Below are positions 1-8,479 of a stretch of DNA of 64,000 nt, in pieces. A model generated the notes under the pieces. The model worked only from the letters and a program-made list of their open reading frames with translations. It did no database searches and was not told the DNA's origin. A program made the translations under genes and the position numbers. The DNA comes from an uncultured Pseudomonas sp. (GTDB taxonomy: Bacteria > Pseudomonadota > Gammaproteobacteria > Pseudomonadales > Pseudomonadaceae): assembly GCF_943846705.1 (NCBI RefSeq), contig NZ_OX044366.1:3162001-3226000 (forward strand). Direction: 5' to 3'. Numbering within the stretch: the first letter of the stretch is position 1; every line of letters starts with the position of its first letter.

Positions 1-1
1 T

Positions 2-430
2 TCCGGCACCCTGACTTACGAAGCTGTTAAGCAGACCACAGACGCTGGCTTCGGTCAGTCCACCTGTGTTGGTATCGGCGGTGACCCGATTCCAGGCTCC
101 AACTTCATCGACATCCTGAAGCTGTTCCAGGAAGACCCGAAGACCGAAGCGATCGTGATGATCGGTGAGATCGGCGGTTCGGCTGAAGAAGAAGCGGCTG
201 CCTACATCAAGGCTAACGTGACCAAGCCAGTGGTTTCCTACATTGCCGGCGTTACTGCGCCTCCAGGCAAGCGTATGGGCCACGCCGGCGCAATCATCTC
301 CGGCGGCAAGGGTACTGCAGACGAGAAGTTCGCAGCCCTGCAAGACGCTGGTGTGAAAACCGTGCGTTCCCTGGCTGATATCGGTAAGGCCCTGGCCGAG
401 CTGACCGGTTGGGAAGTCAAAAAAGCCTAA
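2..430 (+). CDS. sucD: Succinyl-CoA ligase alpha subunit, C-terminal part
   Basis: The 5' end lies outside the window; the frame is open from base 2 and gives the last 142 residues. The alpha subunit binds CoA and carries the phosphohistidine of succinyl-CoA synthetase, the substrate-level phosphorylation step of the TCA cycle in the cytoplasm. The visible part includes the CoA-ligase domain text GGDPIPG and MIGEIGG, and the active-site loop GKRMGHAGAI, whose histidine is the one phosphorylated in this family. A strong terminator follows 15 bases after the stop, so this is the last gene of its operon, presumably sucCD or the 2-oxoglutarate dehydrogenase cluster. Confidence 0.97.
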   Translation, partial: SGTLTYEAVKQTTDAGFGQSTCVGIGGDPIPGSNFIDILKLFQEDPKTEAIVMIGEIGGSAEEEAAAYIKANVTKPVVSYIAGVTAPPGKRMGHAGAIISGGKGTADEKFAALQDAGVKTVRSLADIGKALAELTGWEVKKA

Positions 431-445
431 GGCTTTTTGACTTAA

Positions 446-473
446 GAAAAGGCCACCTTCGGGTGGCCTTTTC
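446..473 (+). terminator. Rho-independent terminator after sucD
   Basis: A perfect 12-bp stem (GAAAAGGCCACC with its complement) around a TTCG tetraloop, with T-rich sequence on the 3' side. It closes the sucD transcript. Confidence 0.9.
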
Positions 474-712
474 TATTTCAGTCATACGGGAACTGTCGTT
501 GAGGCGACAGCTTTATTCACCAGTCCGACAGCCCGACATGCGCCAGTGCCGCTGGCTGGACAAATTCGTTAGGCTTGCAACTATTACCACCTGTTCCGTC
601 ATAAGCGGTTCAAGGTGCTGCAGTGGCTCCGCTTAACCGGCGGGGTGACGTTTCCCCCGATCCTTCGGGAAACCCTCGGAATTTTAACTTTCTGCCTGTG
701 GTATTCCCTTCT

Positions 713-2026
713 ATGACACGTTTGAAAGGCTCGGATGTCCTGGCCCTCGGTTTTATGACGTTTGCGCTGTTCCTCGGCGCCGGCAACATCATCTTTCCTC
801 CCAGTGCCGGTATGGCTGCGGGTGAAAATATCGGCCCGGCAGCGCTGGGTTTCCTGCTCACGGGCGTTGGTCTGCCGTTGCTGACTATTGTTGCGCTGGC
901 CCGCGTTGGCGGTGGTATGGCGCTGCTGACCGCGCCACTGGGCAAGCGTGCCGGCCTACTGTTCGCGGTCGCAGTCTACTTGGCCATTGGTCCGTTGTTT
1001 GCTACTCCGCGTACGGCTGTGGTGTCGTTTGAGATGGGCATAGCGCCTTTCAGCGGCAATAGCAGCACGGCGTTGCTGCTCTACACCCTGGCTTATTTCG
1101 CAGCAGTGTTGTTCCTGTCCCTGAACCCTGGGCAACTGGTTGATCGGATCGGTAAATACATTACCCCGGTACTGCTCGCCTCACTGCTGGTATTGGGCGG
1201 TGCTGCACTGTTGGTACCGGCGGGTGAGATTGGTCAGGTAGCGGCGGATTATCAACGCACGCCATTTGTGCAGGGCTTTCTGCAGGGGTACCTGACCATG
1301 GATACCCTTGGTGCCCTGGTGTTCGGAATCGTGATTGCTACCGCAATTCGCGACCATGGCGTGACTGATGGCAAGCTGATTACCCGCTATTCGGTGATAG
1401 CCGGTCTTATTGCTGCTGTGGGGTTGTCGTTGGTCTATCTGGCGCTGTTCTACCTGGGCGCGACCAGCCAGGAGATTGCCGGTGAAGCGCAGAATGGCGT
1501 GCAGGTGCTCACTGCCTATGTGCAGCACACCTTCGGCACCACGGGCAGTCTGTTGCTGGCAGTGGTGATCACCCTGGCCTGTTTGACCACGGCCGTGGGT
1601 CTGTTGACTGCGTGTGGTGAGTTCTTCAGTGGCCTGTTGCCAGTGTCCTACCGCACCGTGGTGATCGCGCTGGGGCTGTTCAGCTTGCTGGTAGCCAATC
1701 AGGGACTGACCCAGTTGATCAGTTTCTCGATCCCGGTTCTCGTCGGCTTGTACCCGCTGGCGATCGTGCTGGTAGCGCTGAGCTTGCTGGATGATCTGTG
1801 GTGCTCGCCGGCACGGGTGTTCCGCCCGGTTATGGTGGTAACCCTGATTTTCGGCCTGGTTGATGGCATAGCTGCAGCAGGAGGCAAGGCCATGATTCCG
1901 CAGTTCTTCAGCGAATTGCCGTTGGCGGATCAGAGCCTCGGTTGGTTACTGCCTGTGCTGCTGACCTTGCTGCTGGCTGTGGTGGTGGATCGCGCACTGG
2001 GCGCGCCGCAAGCCGCGGCGAGCTAA
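713..2026 (+). CDS. brnQ: Branched-chain amino acid:cation symporter (LIVCS family)
   Basis: An inner-membrane carrier for leucine, isoleucine and valine driven by a cation gradient; P. aeruginosa calls its copy braB. The 437-residue product starts MTRLKGSDVLALGFMTFAL and contains the family signature FLGAGNIIFPPSAG near residue 20. About twelve hydrophobic segments follow, which is full length for the family. An in-frame upstream extension to 623 exists, but the family N-terminus matches the ATG at 713. The gene is separated from sucD by about 280 bp and has its own terminator, so it is probably monocistronic. The upstream gap holds short inverted repeats, for example around 492-507, but no promoter I would call firmly. 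Confidence 0.93.
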   Translation: MTRLKGSDVLALGFMTFALFLGAGNIIFPPSAGMAAGENIGPAALGFLLTGVGLPLLTIVALARVGGGMALLTAPLGKRAGLLFAVAVYLAIGPLFATPRTAVVSFEMGIAPFSGNSSTALLLYTLAYFAAVLFLSLNPGQLVDRIGKYITPVLLASLLVLGGAALLVPAGEIGQVAADYQRTPFVQGFLQGYLTMDTLGALVFGIVIATAIRDHGVTDGKLITRYSVIAGLIAAVGLSLVYLALFYLGATSQEIAGEAQNGVQVLTAYVQHTFGTTGSLLLAVVITLACLTTAVGLLTACGEFFSGLLPVSYRTVVIALGLFSLLVANQGLTQLISFSIPVLVGLYPLAIVLVALSLLDDLWCSPARVFRPVMVVTLIFGLVDGIAAAGGKAMIPQFFSELPLADQSLGWLLPVLLTLLLAVVVDRALGAPQAAAS

Positions 2027-2042
2027 GTTCTGCTGTATACCC

Positions 2043-2069
2043 AAGGCCGCTCATTGAGCGGCCTTTTTG
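2043..2069 (+). terminator. Rho-independent terminator after brnQ
   Basis: A perfect 10-bp stem (AAGGCCGCTC / GAGCGGCCTT) with an ATT loop and a run of five T, 16 bases after the brnQ stop. Confidence 0.92.
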
Positions 2070-2126
2070 TTGGCCAACTGAAAGCCAGGCCTGTCTATAA
2101 TCGGCGCAGGTTAACAAGGAGTTTGC

Positions 2127-2858
2127 ATGTCAATCAGTGACTATTACCTACCGCACTTACTCGCCGCTCTCTGGTTTGTAGTGTGCTGGGCCGGTTATAC
2201 CCGTTATGCCCAGGCCAAGGGCCGCACCACACCCTGTTTGGCCAGCGTGCTGCACTTGTACCGTGAGGACTGGATGCGCCGCATGCTGCTGCGCGACAAC
2301 CGCATCGCCGATGCCAATGTGATTGGCAATCTGGAGCGTAACGCCTCATTTTTTGCATCCAGCACGCTGATTATTCTCGCCGGCATTCTCACCGTGCTGG
2401 GGTCTTCTGATCGCGCAGTATCGTTGCTGGCTGATCTGCCTTTTGTCCAGGCCGCCAGTCGCGGGCTTTCTGAGGTCAAGTTGCTGTGCTTGGGGGTGGT
2501 GTTCGTCTATGCCTTCTTCACGTTCAGTTGGTGCATGCGCCAGTACAATTTTGCGGCGACTCTAATTGGCTCTGCACCGATGATTGGCGAGCGACATGTT
2601 ACCGAGCAGGAGCGCAAAGCCTTTGCCGAACGGACTGCGCGGGTCATCTCGATGGCAGCCAACCAGTTCAACCAGGGCTTGCGCGCCTATTACTTTGGCA
2701 TGGCGACCTTGGCCTGGTTTATCAATCCATGGTTTTTCATGCTGGTGAGCACAGGAGTGGTATTGATCTTGTATCGCCGCGAGTTTCACTCGGATGTGCT
2801 TGAGGTGATGGTCTACACCCAGACCCCATTTGAAGCGGCCAAGGAGAAAAGCGAGTGA
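2127..2858 (+). CDS. DUF599-family integral membrane protein
   Basis: A 243-residue protein with hydrophobic segments at roughly residues 8-25, 75-95, 110-135 and 185-215. The charged stretch DNRIADANVIGNLERNASFFAS and the FTFSWCMRQYNF motif are typical of the DUF599 family, whose function is unknown. An AAGGAG ribosome site lies 7 bases before the ATG. The stop overlaps the start of the next gene by four bases, so the two are translationally coupled. The gene sits between brnQ and htpG as I recall from other Pseudomonas. Identification is from sequence character only. Confidence 0.75.
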   Translation: MSISDYYLPHLLAALWFVVCWAGYTRYAQAKGRTTPCLASVLHLYREDWMRRMLLRDNRIADANVIGNLERNASFFASSTLIILAGILTVLGSSDRAVSLLADLPFVQAASRGLSEVKLLCLGVVFVYAFFTFSWCMRQYNFAATLIGSAPMIGERHVTEQERKAFAERTARVISMAANQFNQGLRAYYFGMATLAWFINPWFFMLVSTGVVLILYRREFHSDVLEVMVYTQTPFEAAKEKSE

Positions 2859-3247
2859 GCATCCCGTTCTGGTGTCTGTTTATCAGTGCGCTATTGATTT
2901 TCATCGCCAAGGCGCCGCTGGCCAAAGCGATGGCGACAGAGGGTGGCGGTCACTACGACAATCATCATCCGCGTGCCCAGCAAGCGCGCTTGAATGGTTT
3001 TGGTGCGCGTGCCCTGGCAGCGCACTTGAACAGTATCGAGGCGTTTCCGCTGTTTGCAGCGGGCGTGTTGGTGGCCTATGTGACTAATAATCACGGCATT
3101 CTGGTGGATGTGTTGGCCGTGACTTTTGTAGTAGCGCGGGTGCTGTATCTGTTTTGCTACTGGGCTGACTTGCACTGGCAGCGCAGTGTGGTCTGGGTAG
3201 TGGGGCTGTTGTGTAGCCTGCTACTGATGCTCACCCCGGCACTTTAA
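2855..3247 (+). CDS. MAPEG-family small membrane protein
   Basis: A 130-residue protein with four membrane segments. The MAPEG features are visible: the motif RAQQARLNGFGARALAAHLN followed by SIEAFP in the loop after helix 1, the part of the family that contacts glutathione or lipid in eukaryotic members. Bacterial members of this size have no settled role. The start codon is GTG, overlapping the stop of the DUF599 gene (GTGA), which indicates a two-gene operon. A bidirectional terminator follows. Confidence 0.82.
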   Translation: MSIPFWCLFISALLIFIAKAPLAKAMATEGGGHYDNHHPRAQQARLNGFGARALAAHLNSIEAFPLFAAGVLVAYVTNNHGILVDVLAVTFVVARVLYLFCYWADLHWQRSVVWVVGLLCSLLLMLTPAL

Positions 3248-3260
3248 TTACGCCATAAAC

Positions 3261-3289
3261 AAACAGGCCCGCAATATGCGGGCCTGTTT
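3261..3289. terminator. Bidirectional terminator between convergent genes
   Basis: A perfect 13-bp stem (AAACAGGCCCGCA and complement) with a 3-base loop and A-rich / T-rich flanks on both sides. It lies between the plus-strand MAPEG gene and the minus-strand lipoprotein gene and can serve both. Confidence 0.88.
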
Positions 3290-3305
3290 GTTTCAGTTGG
3301 AAGGC

Positions 3306-3596
3306 TTAGTTGCCTTCAACTGCGTCTTTGACTTCTTCGCCAGCGTCGCTGATGGCATCAGCTGCATCGTTGGCGGCATCTTCGATTTTCTCGCCAGTGG
3401 TTGGCTCGGTGCCCATTACTTCATCGGCTTTCTGCTCGATGGCATCGCCAGTCTCTTTAACAGCATCACCCATGGATTCGATGGCTTCAGCTGCGGATTC
3501 CTTGGCCGACTCCATTTTGTCTTCCGGGGCTTTCTCACACGCGGCCAGGCCAAGCATGGCGGCGAGCAGCAGGGCATAGGTGAATGGCTTTTGCAC
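3306..3596 (-). CDS. Small lipoprotein with repeated amphipathic helix
   Basis: I choose the GTG at 3596 because AAGGAG sits 8 bases upstream and the product then begins with a lipoprotein signal peptide ending in the lipobox LAAC. An ATG further upstream would add 15 residues with no ribosome site. The mature ~76 residues are acidic and Ala/Glu/Lys-rich with a loose repeat (AKESAAEAIESMGDAVKETG, then AIEQKADEVMG). This suggests one long amphipathic helix, as in LEA-like or Lpp-like small lipoproteins. It is expected in the envelope; the function is unknown. Similar acidic mini-lipoproteins occur in other Pseudomonas at this locus. Confidence 0.78.
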   Translation of the reverse strand: MQKPFTYALLLAAMLGLAACEKAPEDKMESAKESAAEAIESMGDAVKETGDAIEQKADEVMGTEPTTGEKIEDAANDAADAISDAGEEVKDAVEGN

Positions 3597-3787
3597 AGTT
3601 AGTACTCCTTGTAATGTAGTAATCGATGCAGGGTTTCCCAAGCATAGCCATTAAACAACAGTTTTTCGCCGAAGTTCCTCCGTGAGATGCCCGCTAGTTC
3701 TCACCCGCTGGTTGTGGCCGTGGTGCCGGTCCTTCTGTCTGCAGGTATCATGCTCACCCTTTGTGCAGTTGTCTTGGGTCTGTAGCC

Positions 3788-4267
3788 ATGAGTGATTCCC
3801 CTATTATTGAGCGGGCACAGCGTTTTCTATCGGTATTGCGTCATTGCCAGGTACTGGGCATGCGCGTGCACAGTGCTGAGCCGAAAGGCCTGATTCTGCG
3901 GTTACCCTACAGTGAGCAGATTGTAGGCAACCCGGAAACCGGAGTGATTCACGGCGGGGCCATCACCACATTAATGGACACCACCTGCGGGATATCGACC
4001 GTTTGTGTGCTGCCTGAGTTTGAAATCTGCCCGACCCTGGACCTGCGCATCGATTACATGCGACCGGCCGAGCCAAACAAGGATGTGTTCGGGTTTGCCG
4101 AGTGTTATCGAGTGACCGAGAACATCATTTTCACGCGCGGCTATGCCTATCAGGATAATCCCGACGAGCCGATTGCTCATGTGGTGGGGGCCTTTATGCG
4201 CATGGGCAAGCCTGCGGATCTGCAACGCACTGCCAAGGGGGTGGCCAATGAGTGCGCTCAACCTTAA
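3788..4267 (+). CDS. PaaI-family hotdog thioesterase (first of a pair)
   Basis: A 159-residue single hotdog-fold protein. The characteristic text is GNPETGVIHGGAITTLMDTT near residues 45-65 (the HGG of PaaI/YbgC-like thioesterases), then the central strands DLRIDYMRPAEPN. Such enzymes hydrolyse acyl-CoA or aryl-CoA thioesters in the cytoplasm; the substrate cannot be read from the sequence. A TTG at 3761 in the same frame would add nine residues, but the ATG fits the family better. The gene overlaps the next one, a paralogue, by 20 bases. Confidence 0.85.
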   Translation: MSDSPIIERAQRFLSVLRHCQVLGMRVHSAEPKGLILRLPYSEQIVGNPETGVIHGGAITTLMDTTCGISTVCVLPEFEICPTLDLRIDYMRPAEPNKDVFGFAECYRVTENIIFTRGYAYQDNPDEPIAHVVGAFMRMGKPADLQRTAKGVANECAQP

Positions 4268-4694
4268 CCAACTGGTGCGTGAAGCCCATGAGCAGAATAA
4301 CTACGACTCGCTGATCAGCCTGATTCCCTATGCCAAGTTGCTCGGCATCGAGTGTTTGCGTATGGGTGATGACATGGTCTTTCGCCTACCAGCCAACCAA
4401 GACTGCATCGGCAATCCAACCCTGCCGGCGCTGCACGGCGGGGTGATCGCCGGCTTTATGGAGCATTCGGCGATGCTCCATCTGTTGATGTTTATGGGCA
4501 TTCCACATCTGCCGAAAATCATCGACTTCTCGATAGATTACCTGCGCGCCGGCCATTATCGTGACACCTTCGTGCAGTGCCAGGTGTGGCGGCAGGGGCG
4601 CCGGGTGGCCAACGTGGCCATCACCGCCTGGCAAACCAAGCAAGCCGAACCCATTGCCACGGCGCGGGCGCACTTTAAGGTCGACGAGCCCTAG
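4248..4694 (+). CDS. PaaI-family hotdog thioesterase (second of a pair)
   Basis: A 148-residue hotdog protein starting inside the 3' end of the preceding paralogue (20-base overlap, different frame). The GNPTLPALHGGVIAGFMEHS segment parallels the HGG segment of the first copy, but with E in place of D at the usual catalytic acid (MEHSA versus MDTTC). The strand IDFSIDYLRAGHYRDT aligns with the first copy as well. The tight overlap and shared fold suggest a duplication that may work as a heteromer. An upstream in-frame ATG at 4143 lies deep inside the first gene and is rejected. Confidence 0.85.
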   Translation: MSALNLNQLVREAHEQNNYDSLISLIPYAKLLGIECLRMGDDMVFRLPANQDCIGNPTLPALHGGVIAGFMEHSAMLHLLMFMGIPHLPKIIDFSIDYLRAGHYRDTFVQCQVWRQGRRVANVAITAWQTKQAEPIATARAHFKVDEP

Positions 4695-4746
4695 CCGTCA
4701 GCCCGGCGTATGACCACTGACTTTAATCAACGCTAAGGACGACTGA

Positions 4747-5997
4747 ATGGATGCGCTGCTGATTCTGGGTGGCTTGCTGCTGATACTCGCCGGGTTGGTC
4801 TGGCTGGTGATGCGTGCTTTCGCTACCAGCCTGCTATGGGGCTGGGCCAGTTTTTTGCCGCCATTCACCTTGCTCTATGTGTTGCGTCACTGGCATTCAG
4901 CGCGCCCGGCTTTGGTGTTGTCTGGCTTAGGCATTATTCCGTTGGTGGTCGGCCTGACGCTGCTGGCCAGCCATGATGCGCAGCGTCTGGAGGCGATCCT
5001 CAGCCTGAAATGGCTCCAACCTGAGGTGCAGGCACCCGCCGAGTTGGCCATCGATCTGCGCGGCGAGCTGAATGGCCGGCCTTTCGCGCCACAGCAGGCG
5101 GAGTTGCTTGACGGTGTATTGAGTCTGCGTGAAGGTCAGGATTTCTTCGCCCAGAGCGAGCTGCTGATTCGCCTGCCAAGCGTCGGTCAGGGCCCGGTAC
5201 GGGTCGATGTGCTGCCCGCAGATCAAGGCGTACTGCCGGAGGTGGAAATCAGCTGGCTGTTGCCGGAGCAGGAATTGCCCGAAGCGCGCCGTTTGAGTCG
5301 TGGTTATACCCTGCATTTAGATTTGCAGCCGCTTGCACCGAACAAGCTGGTGGGAGATTTTCATTTGGTTCTCCCCCCGCAATTTAAAACCACCCTGAGC
5401 GGCAGGCTTGAGTTGTTCCGCAATGGCCTGCGCTACCAAGGCGATCAGGTGAATCGTCAATTTGACTCGGTCGATACCCTCAACCATGTCATCCAGGATT
5501 ACTTGGAACGCCGCTTTGCCACTCGTCAGGTGCAGCTGCAGCCGATTGGCAGCCTGAGTTTCCCCCGGCAGAAGATTGACCTGAATGTGCAAGCCCGCAT
5601 CAATGGTGAGCTGCAGCTGCTACCGGTCGCTCTGCACAAGCTCGATGGCCGTGGCTGGCAGGTGGTGCCTGATAGTTTTGCGCCGCTGGCTAATGCCGTT
5701 GTTCCAACCGATGTAGAAAAAACTGCCGCAGTTGTTGCTGTGCTGCCTGAGCGAGCTAGCAGGGCGCTGGACCGTCGTGTGCGCTTTAGTCTCGAAGGCT
5801 TGCTGCGCAGCCCGAGCCGCTATCACGACCTTAGCATGCGTGCGGTCACCGAGCGCGGCAATACTGGCGAAGGGCGCTTTCAGGGGGTTGATCAGGATGG
5901 GCGGATCATCCTGCGGCAGCGTATGAATGGGCGGGGTGAAGTCAGCTACAGGCTGCTCCCGGAAGAAATCACCCGCATCGAGCTACTCGAGCCCTAA
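4747..5997 (+). CDS. Unknown membrane-anchored protein
   Basis: A 416-residue protein I cannot assign. The first ~75 residues hold three hydrophobic segments (about 4-22, 27-45 and 55-73). The remaining 340 residues look extracytoplasmic and beta-rich: a segment with LNGRPFAPQQAELLDGVLSL, then conserved-looking blocks around LPPQFKTTLSGRLELFRNGL and SLEGLLRSPSRYHDLSMRAV. An AAGGACGAC ribosome site precedes the ATG. The gene lies immediately upstream of htpG, but htpG has its own heat-shock promoter. Conserved hypothetical proteins occupy this place in other Pseudomonas as I recall; automatic 'MFS' labels would be doubtful. Confidence 0.7.
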   Translation: MDALLILGGLLLILAGLVWLVMRAFATSLLWGWASFLPPFTLLYVLRHWHSARPALVLSGLGIIPLVVGLTLLASHDAQRLEAILSLKWLQPEVQAPAELAIDLRGELNGRPFAPQQAELLDGVLSLREGQDFFAQSELLIRLPSVGQGPVRVDVLPADQGVLPEVEISWLLPEQELPEARRLSRGYTLHLDLQPLAPNKLVGDFHLVLPPQFKTTLSGRLELFRNGLRYQGDQVNRQFDSVDTLNHVIQDYLERRFATRQVQLQPIGSLSFPRQKIDLNVQARINGELQLLPVALHKLDGRGWQVVPDSFAPLANAVVPTDVEKTAAVVAVLPERASRALDRRVRFSLEGLLRSPSRYHDLSMRAVTERGNTGEGRFQGVDQDGRIILRQRMNGRGEVSYRLLPEEITRIELLEP

Positions 5998-6015
5998 GCC
6001 AGCCACAGCCAAGCA

Positions 6016-6043
6016 CTTGAAATCCCACAACATGCCCCCACCT
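6016..6043 (+). promoter_or_regulatory. Heat-shock (RpoH/sigma-32) promoter of htpG
   Basis: A perfect -35 CTTGAAA at 6016-6022, 13-base spacer, then CCCCACCT at 6036-6043, seven of eight bases of the sigma-32 -10 consensus CCCCATNT. It ends about 50 bases upstream of the htpG ATG, as expected for this regulon. Confidence 0.8.
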
Positions 6044-6094
6044 CTATGACATCCGCCGCACTGCGGCTTCGTCAACAAAGTGGAGTAAGAGAGC

Positions 6095-7999
6095 ATGAGT
6101 GTGGAAACTCAAAAAGAAACCCTGGGCTTCCAGACAGAGGTGAAGCAGCTGCTGCACCTGATGATCCATTCGCTGTATTCGAATAAGGAAATCTTTCTTC
6201 GCGAACTGATTTCCAACGCATCCGACGCCACTGACAAACTTCGCTTCGAAGCACTGGCCAAGCCAGAGCTGCTCGAAGGCGGCGCTGATCTGAAGATCCG
6301 CGTTAGCTTCGACAAAGACGCCAAAACCGTCACCCTCGAAGACAACGGCATCGGCATGAACCGTGAAGATGCGATCACCCACCTGGGCACCATCGCTAAG
6401 TCCGGCACGGCCGACTTTATGCAGCGTCTGACGGGCGACCAGAAGAAGGACTCGCACCTGATCGGTCAGTTCGGTGTGGGCTTTTATTCGGCCTTTATCG
6501 TGGCCGATAAGGTTGATGTGTACAGCCGTCGTGCCGGCACTCCAGCGAGCGAGGGCGTGCACTGGTCGAGCAAAGGCGAGGGCGATTTTGAAATTGCCAC
6601 CATTGAGAAAGCCGAGCGCGGTACCCGCATCGTGCTGCACCTGAAGGCTGCCGAAGACGAGTTCGCCGATGGCTGGCGCCTGCGCAATATCATCAAGAAA
6701 TACTCCGACCATATCGCCTTGCCGATCGAGCTGCCGAAAGAGCAAACCGCTGCCGAAGGCGAAGAAGCGCCGGCTCTGGAGTGGGAAACCGTCAACCGTG
6801 CCAGCGCGCTGTGGACTCGTCCGCGTACCGAGATCAAGGACGAGGAATATCAGGAGTTCTACAAGCACATCGGGCATGACTTCGAGAACCCGCTGAGCTG
6901 GAGCCACAACAAGGTTGAAGGCAAGCTGGAATACACCTCGCTGCTGTACACCCCGGCCCGTGCGCCGTTTGACCTGTATCAGCGAGAAGCGCCACGTGGC
7001 TTGAAGCTCTATGTGCAGCGTGTCTTCGTCATGGATCAGGCCGAGTCCTTCCTGCCGCTGTACCTGCGCTTTATCAAAGGTGTGGTTGATTCCAACGACC
7101 TGTCGCTGAACGTCTCCCGTGAAATCCTGCAGAAAGACCCGATCATCGACTCGATGAAGTCGGCGCTGACCAAGCGCGTATTGGACATGCTGGAAAAACT
7201 GGCGAAGAACCAGCCAGAAGAATACAAGAGCTTCTGGAAGAACTTCGGTCAGGTGCTCAAGGAAGGCCCGGCGGAAGACTTCGCCAACAAGGAAAAAATC
7301 GCCGGTTTGCTGCGCTTTGCCTCAACCCGTAGTGAAAACGGTGAGCAGAACGTCGGCCTGGCTGAGTACATCGCGCGCATGAGCGAAGGCCAGGACAAGG
7401 TTTACTACCTCACTGGCGAGTCCTACGCACAGGTCAAGAACAGCCCGCACCTGGAAGTGTTCCGCAAGAAAGGCATCGAAGTGCTGCTGCTCACCGATCG
7501 TATCGATGAGTGGCTGATGAGCTACCTCACCGACTTTGACAGCAAGCAGTTTGTCGATGTTGCTCGTGGTGATCTGGACCTGGGCAAGCTGGATTCGGAA
7601 GAGGACAAGAAGGCTCAGGAAGATGTCGCCAAGAGCAAAGAAGGCCTGGTCGAGCGCCTGAAAACTGCCCTGGGTGAGCAGGTCGCCGAGGTGCGTGTAT
7701 CGCATCGTTTGACCGATTCGCCGGCGATTTTGGCGATTGGCGAACAGGACCTGGGGCTGCAGATGCGCCAGATTCTCGAAGCCAGCGGGCAGAAGGTGCC
7801 GGAATCCAAGCCGATCTTCGAGTTCAATCCAGGCCACCCGCTGATCGAAAAGCTCGATGCTGAAGCAGACGAAGACCGTTTCGCCGACCTCAGTCACATT
7901 CTCTTCGACCAGGCCGCATTGGCCGCGGGGGATAACCTGAAAGACCCGGCTGCTTATGTGCAGCGCCTGAATAAGCTGTTGGTTGAACTGTCTGCCTGA
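6095..7999 (+). CDS. htpG: Molecular chaperone HtpG (Hsp90)
   Basis: Cytoplasmic Hsp90 chaperone of 634 residues, normal full length. The N-terminal GHKL ATPase motifs are present: ELISNASDA (Mg-binding Asn, ~35), DNGIGM (~80), LGTIAKSG (~95) and GQFGVGFYS (~125). The middle domain carries the catalytic-loop arginine in LNVSREIL (~335) and the dimerisation domain follows. A GGAGTAAGAG ribosome site precedes the ATG. The sigma-32 promoter upstream and the terminator downstream make it a single heat-shock transcript. Confidence 0.98.
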   Translation: MSVETQKETLGFQTEVKQLLHLMIHSLYSNKEIFLRELISNASDATDKLRFEALAKPELLEGGADLKIRVSFDKDAKTVTLEDNGIGMNREDAITHLGTIAKSGTADFMQRLTGDQKKDSHLIGQFGVGFYSAFIVADKVDVYSRRAGTPASEGVHWSSKGEGDFEIATIEKAERGTRIVLHLKAAEDEFADGWRLRNIIKKYSDHIALPIELPKEQTAAEGEEAPALEWETVNRASALWTRPRTEIKDEEYQEFYKHIGHDFENPLSWSHNKVEGKLEYTSLLYTPARAPFDLYQREAPRGLKLYVQRVFVMDQAESFLPLYLRFIKGVVDSNDLSLNVSREILQKDPIIDSMKSALTKRVLDMLEKLAKNQPEEYKSFWKNFGQVLKEGPAEDFANKEKIAGLLRFASTRSENGEQNVGLAEYIARMSEGQDKVYYLTGESYAQVKNSPHLEVFRKKGIEVLLLTDRIDEWLMSYLTDFDSKQFVDVARGDLDLGKLDSEEDKKAQEDVAKSKEGLVERLKTALGEQVAEVRVSHRLTDSPAILAIGEQDLGLQMRQILEASGQKVPESKPIFEFNPGHPLIEKLDAEADEDRFADLSHILFDQAALAAGDNLKDPAAYVQRLNKLLVELSA

Positions 8000-8076
8000 T
8001 CTAGGCAAAGGTAAACGCCTGCTAATGGCAGCAGTACTGCCCGCTTAAGCATTTAAGTCTGGGCAGTGCTGCCGCG

Positions 8077-8114
8077 AAAATCCGATACCAGCTGTTCTGG
8101 TATCGGATTTTTTG
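8077..8114 (+). terminator. Rho-independent terminator after htpG
   Basis: A long near-perfect stem (AAAATCCGATACCAG and complement) with a CTGTT loop and six T. A second hairpin precedes it: 8031-8042 pairs with 8061-8072 over 12 bp with one G-U pair, which may stabilise the 3' end of the message. Confidence 0.9.
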
Positions 8115-8195
8115 TTTCTGCAGCAGTCTTAGCTCGACTGCGGCGAGCATCTAAACGTCTCTGGTCTCAGTGCGTCCGTTGGTGCATGTGGCAGA

Positions 8196-8380
8196 TTAGT
8201 GGCTCAGTTTCAGCCCGAGCAGGCCGCAGGCGATCAGGGCAGGCTGGCGATCATCGCGGTTAGGGTTAGCAGGGTAGGGAGAGGGCAGGTAAGGCCGTCG
8301 GTGCATTTCAGGCCGGCAGCTCAGTCGACTTCAAACAGGATGGCCAGCAATAAAGTGATCCAAGGCCTTGAGGTCATCAT
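8196..8380 (-). pseudogene. SMR-family (EmrE/SugE-like) exporter, nonsense-mutated and internally deleted
   Basis: On the minus strand from the double ATG at 8380 the frame reads MMTSRPWITLLLAILFEVD, then a TGA where SMR proteins have a residue such as Trp or Ala, then AAGLKCTDGL and PTLLTLTAMIASL. This is the usual first half of an SMR protein (helix 1 with the essential Glu of FEV, then helix 2). The frame then breaks, and the last stretch ALIACGLLGLKLSH, in another frame, is the normal C-terminal helix. About half the ~330-bp gene is missing between them. So at least one nonsense mutation, a deletion and a frameshift are present. This explains most of the 480-bp gap between htpG and rdgC. 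Confidence 0.7.
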
Positions 8381-8432
8381 GGTTAATGCTGAGGGTCTGA
8401 CCCAGGATGATCACTCGCAGAGTGAGTAGGTC

Positions 8433-8467
8433 AAGCCCCGAGGAGTCGTGGTTTGCTCCTCGGGGTT
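8433..8467. terminator. Hairpin downstream of rdgC
   Basis: A 12-bp GC-rich stem (AGCCCCGAGGAG / CTCCTCGGGGTT, with one G-U pair) with a ten-base loop, placed just after the rdgC stop on the minus strand. The T tract is weak in either direction, so its strength is uncertain. Confidence 0.6.
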
Positions 8468-8479
8468 GTGCCGCTGTGA

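Noticed and set aside
6044..6907. Long open frames antisense to htpG and to other large genes (e.g. 7322-8008, 19111-19755, 35676-36716, 44256-45575)
   Set aside because: They mirror strongly coding sense genes in high-GC DNA, have no family likeness and no ribosome sites.
8199..8429. A 76-codon plus-strand frame between htpG and rdgC
   Set aside because: It lies antisense to the readable SMR pseudogene and has no recognisable motif.
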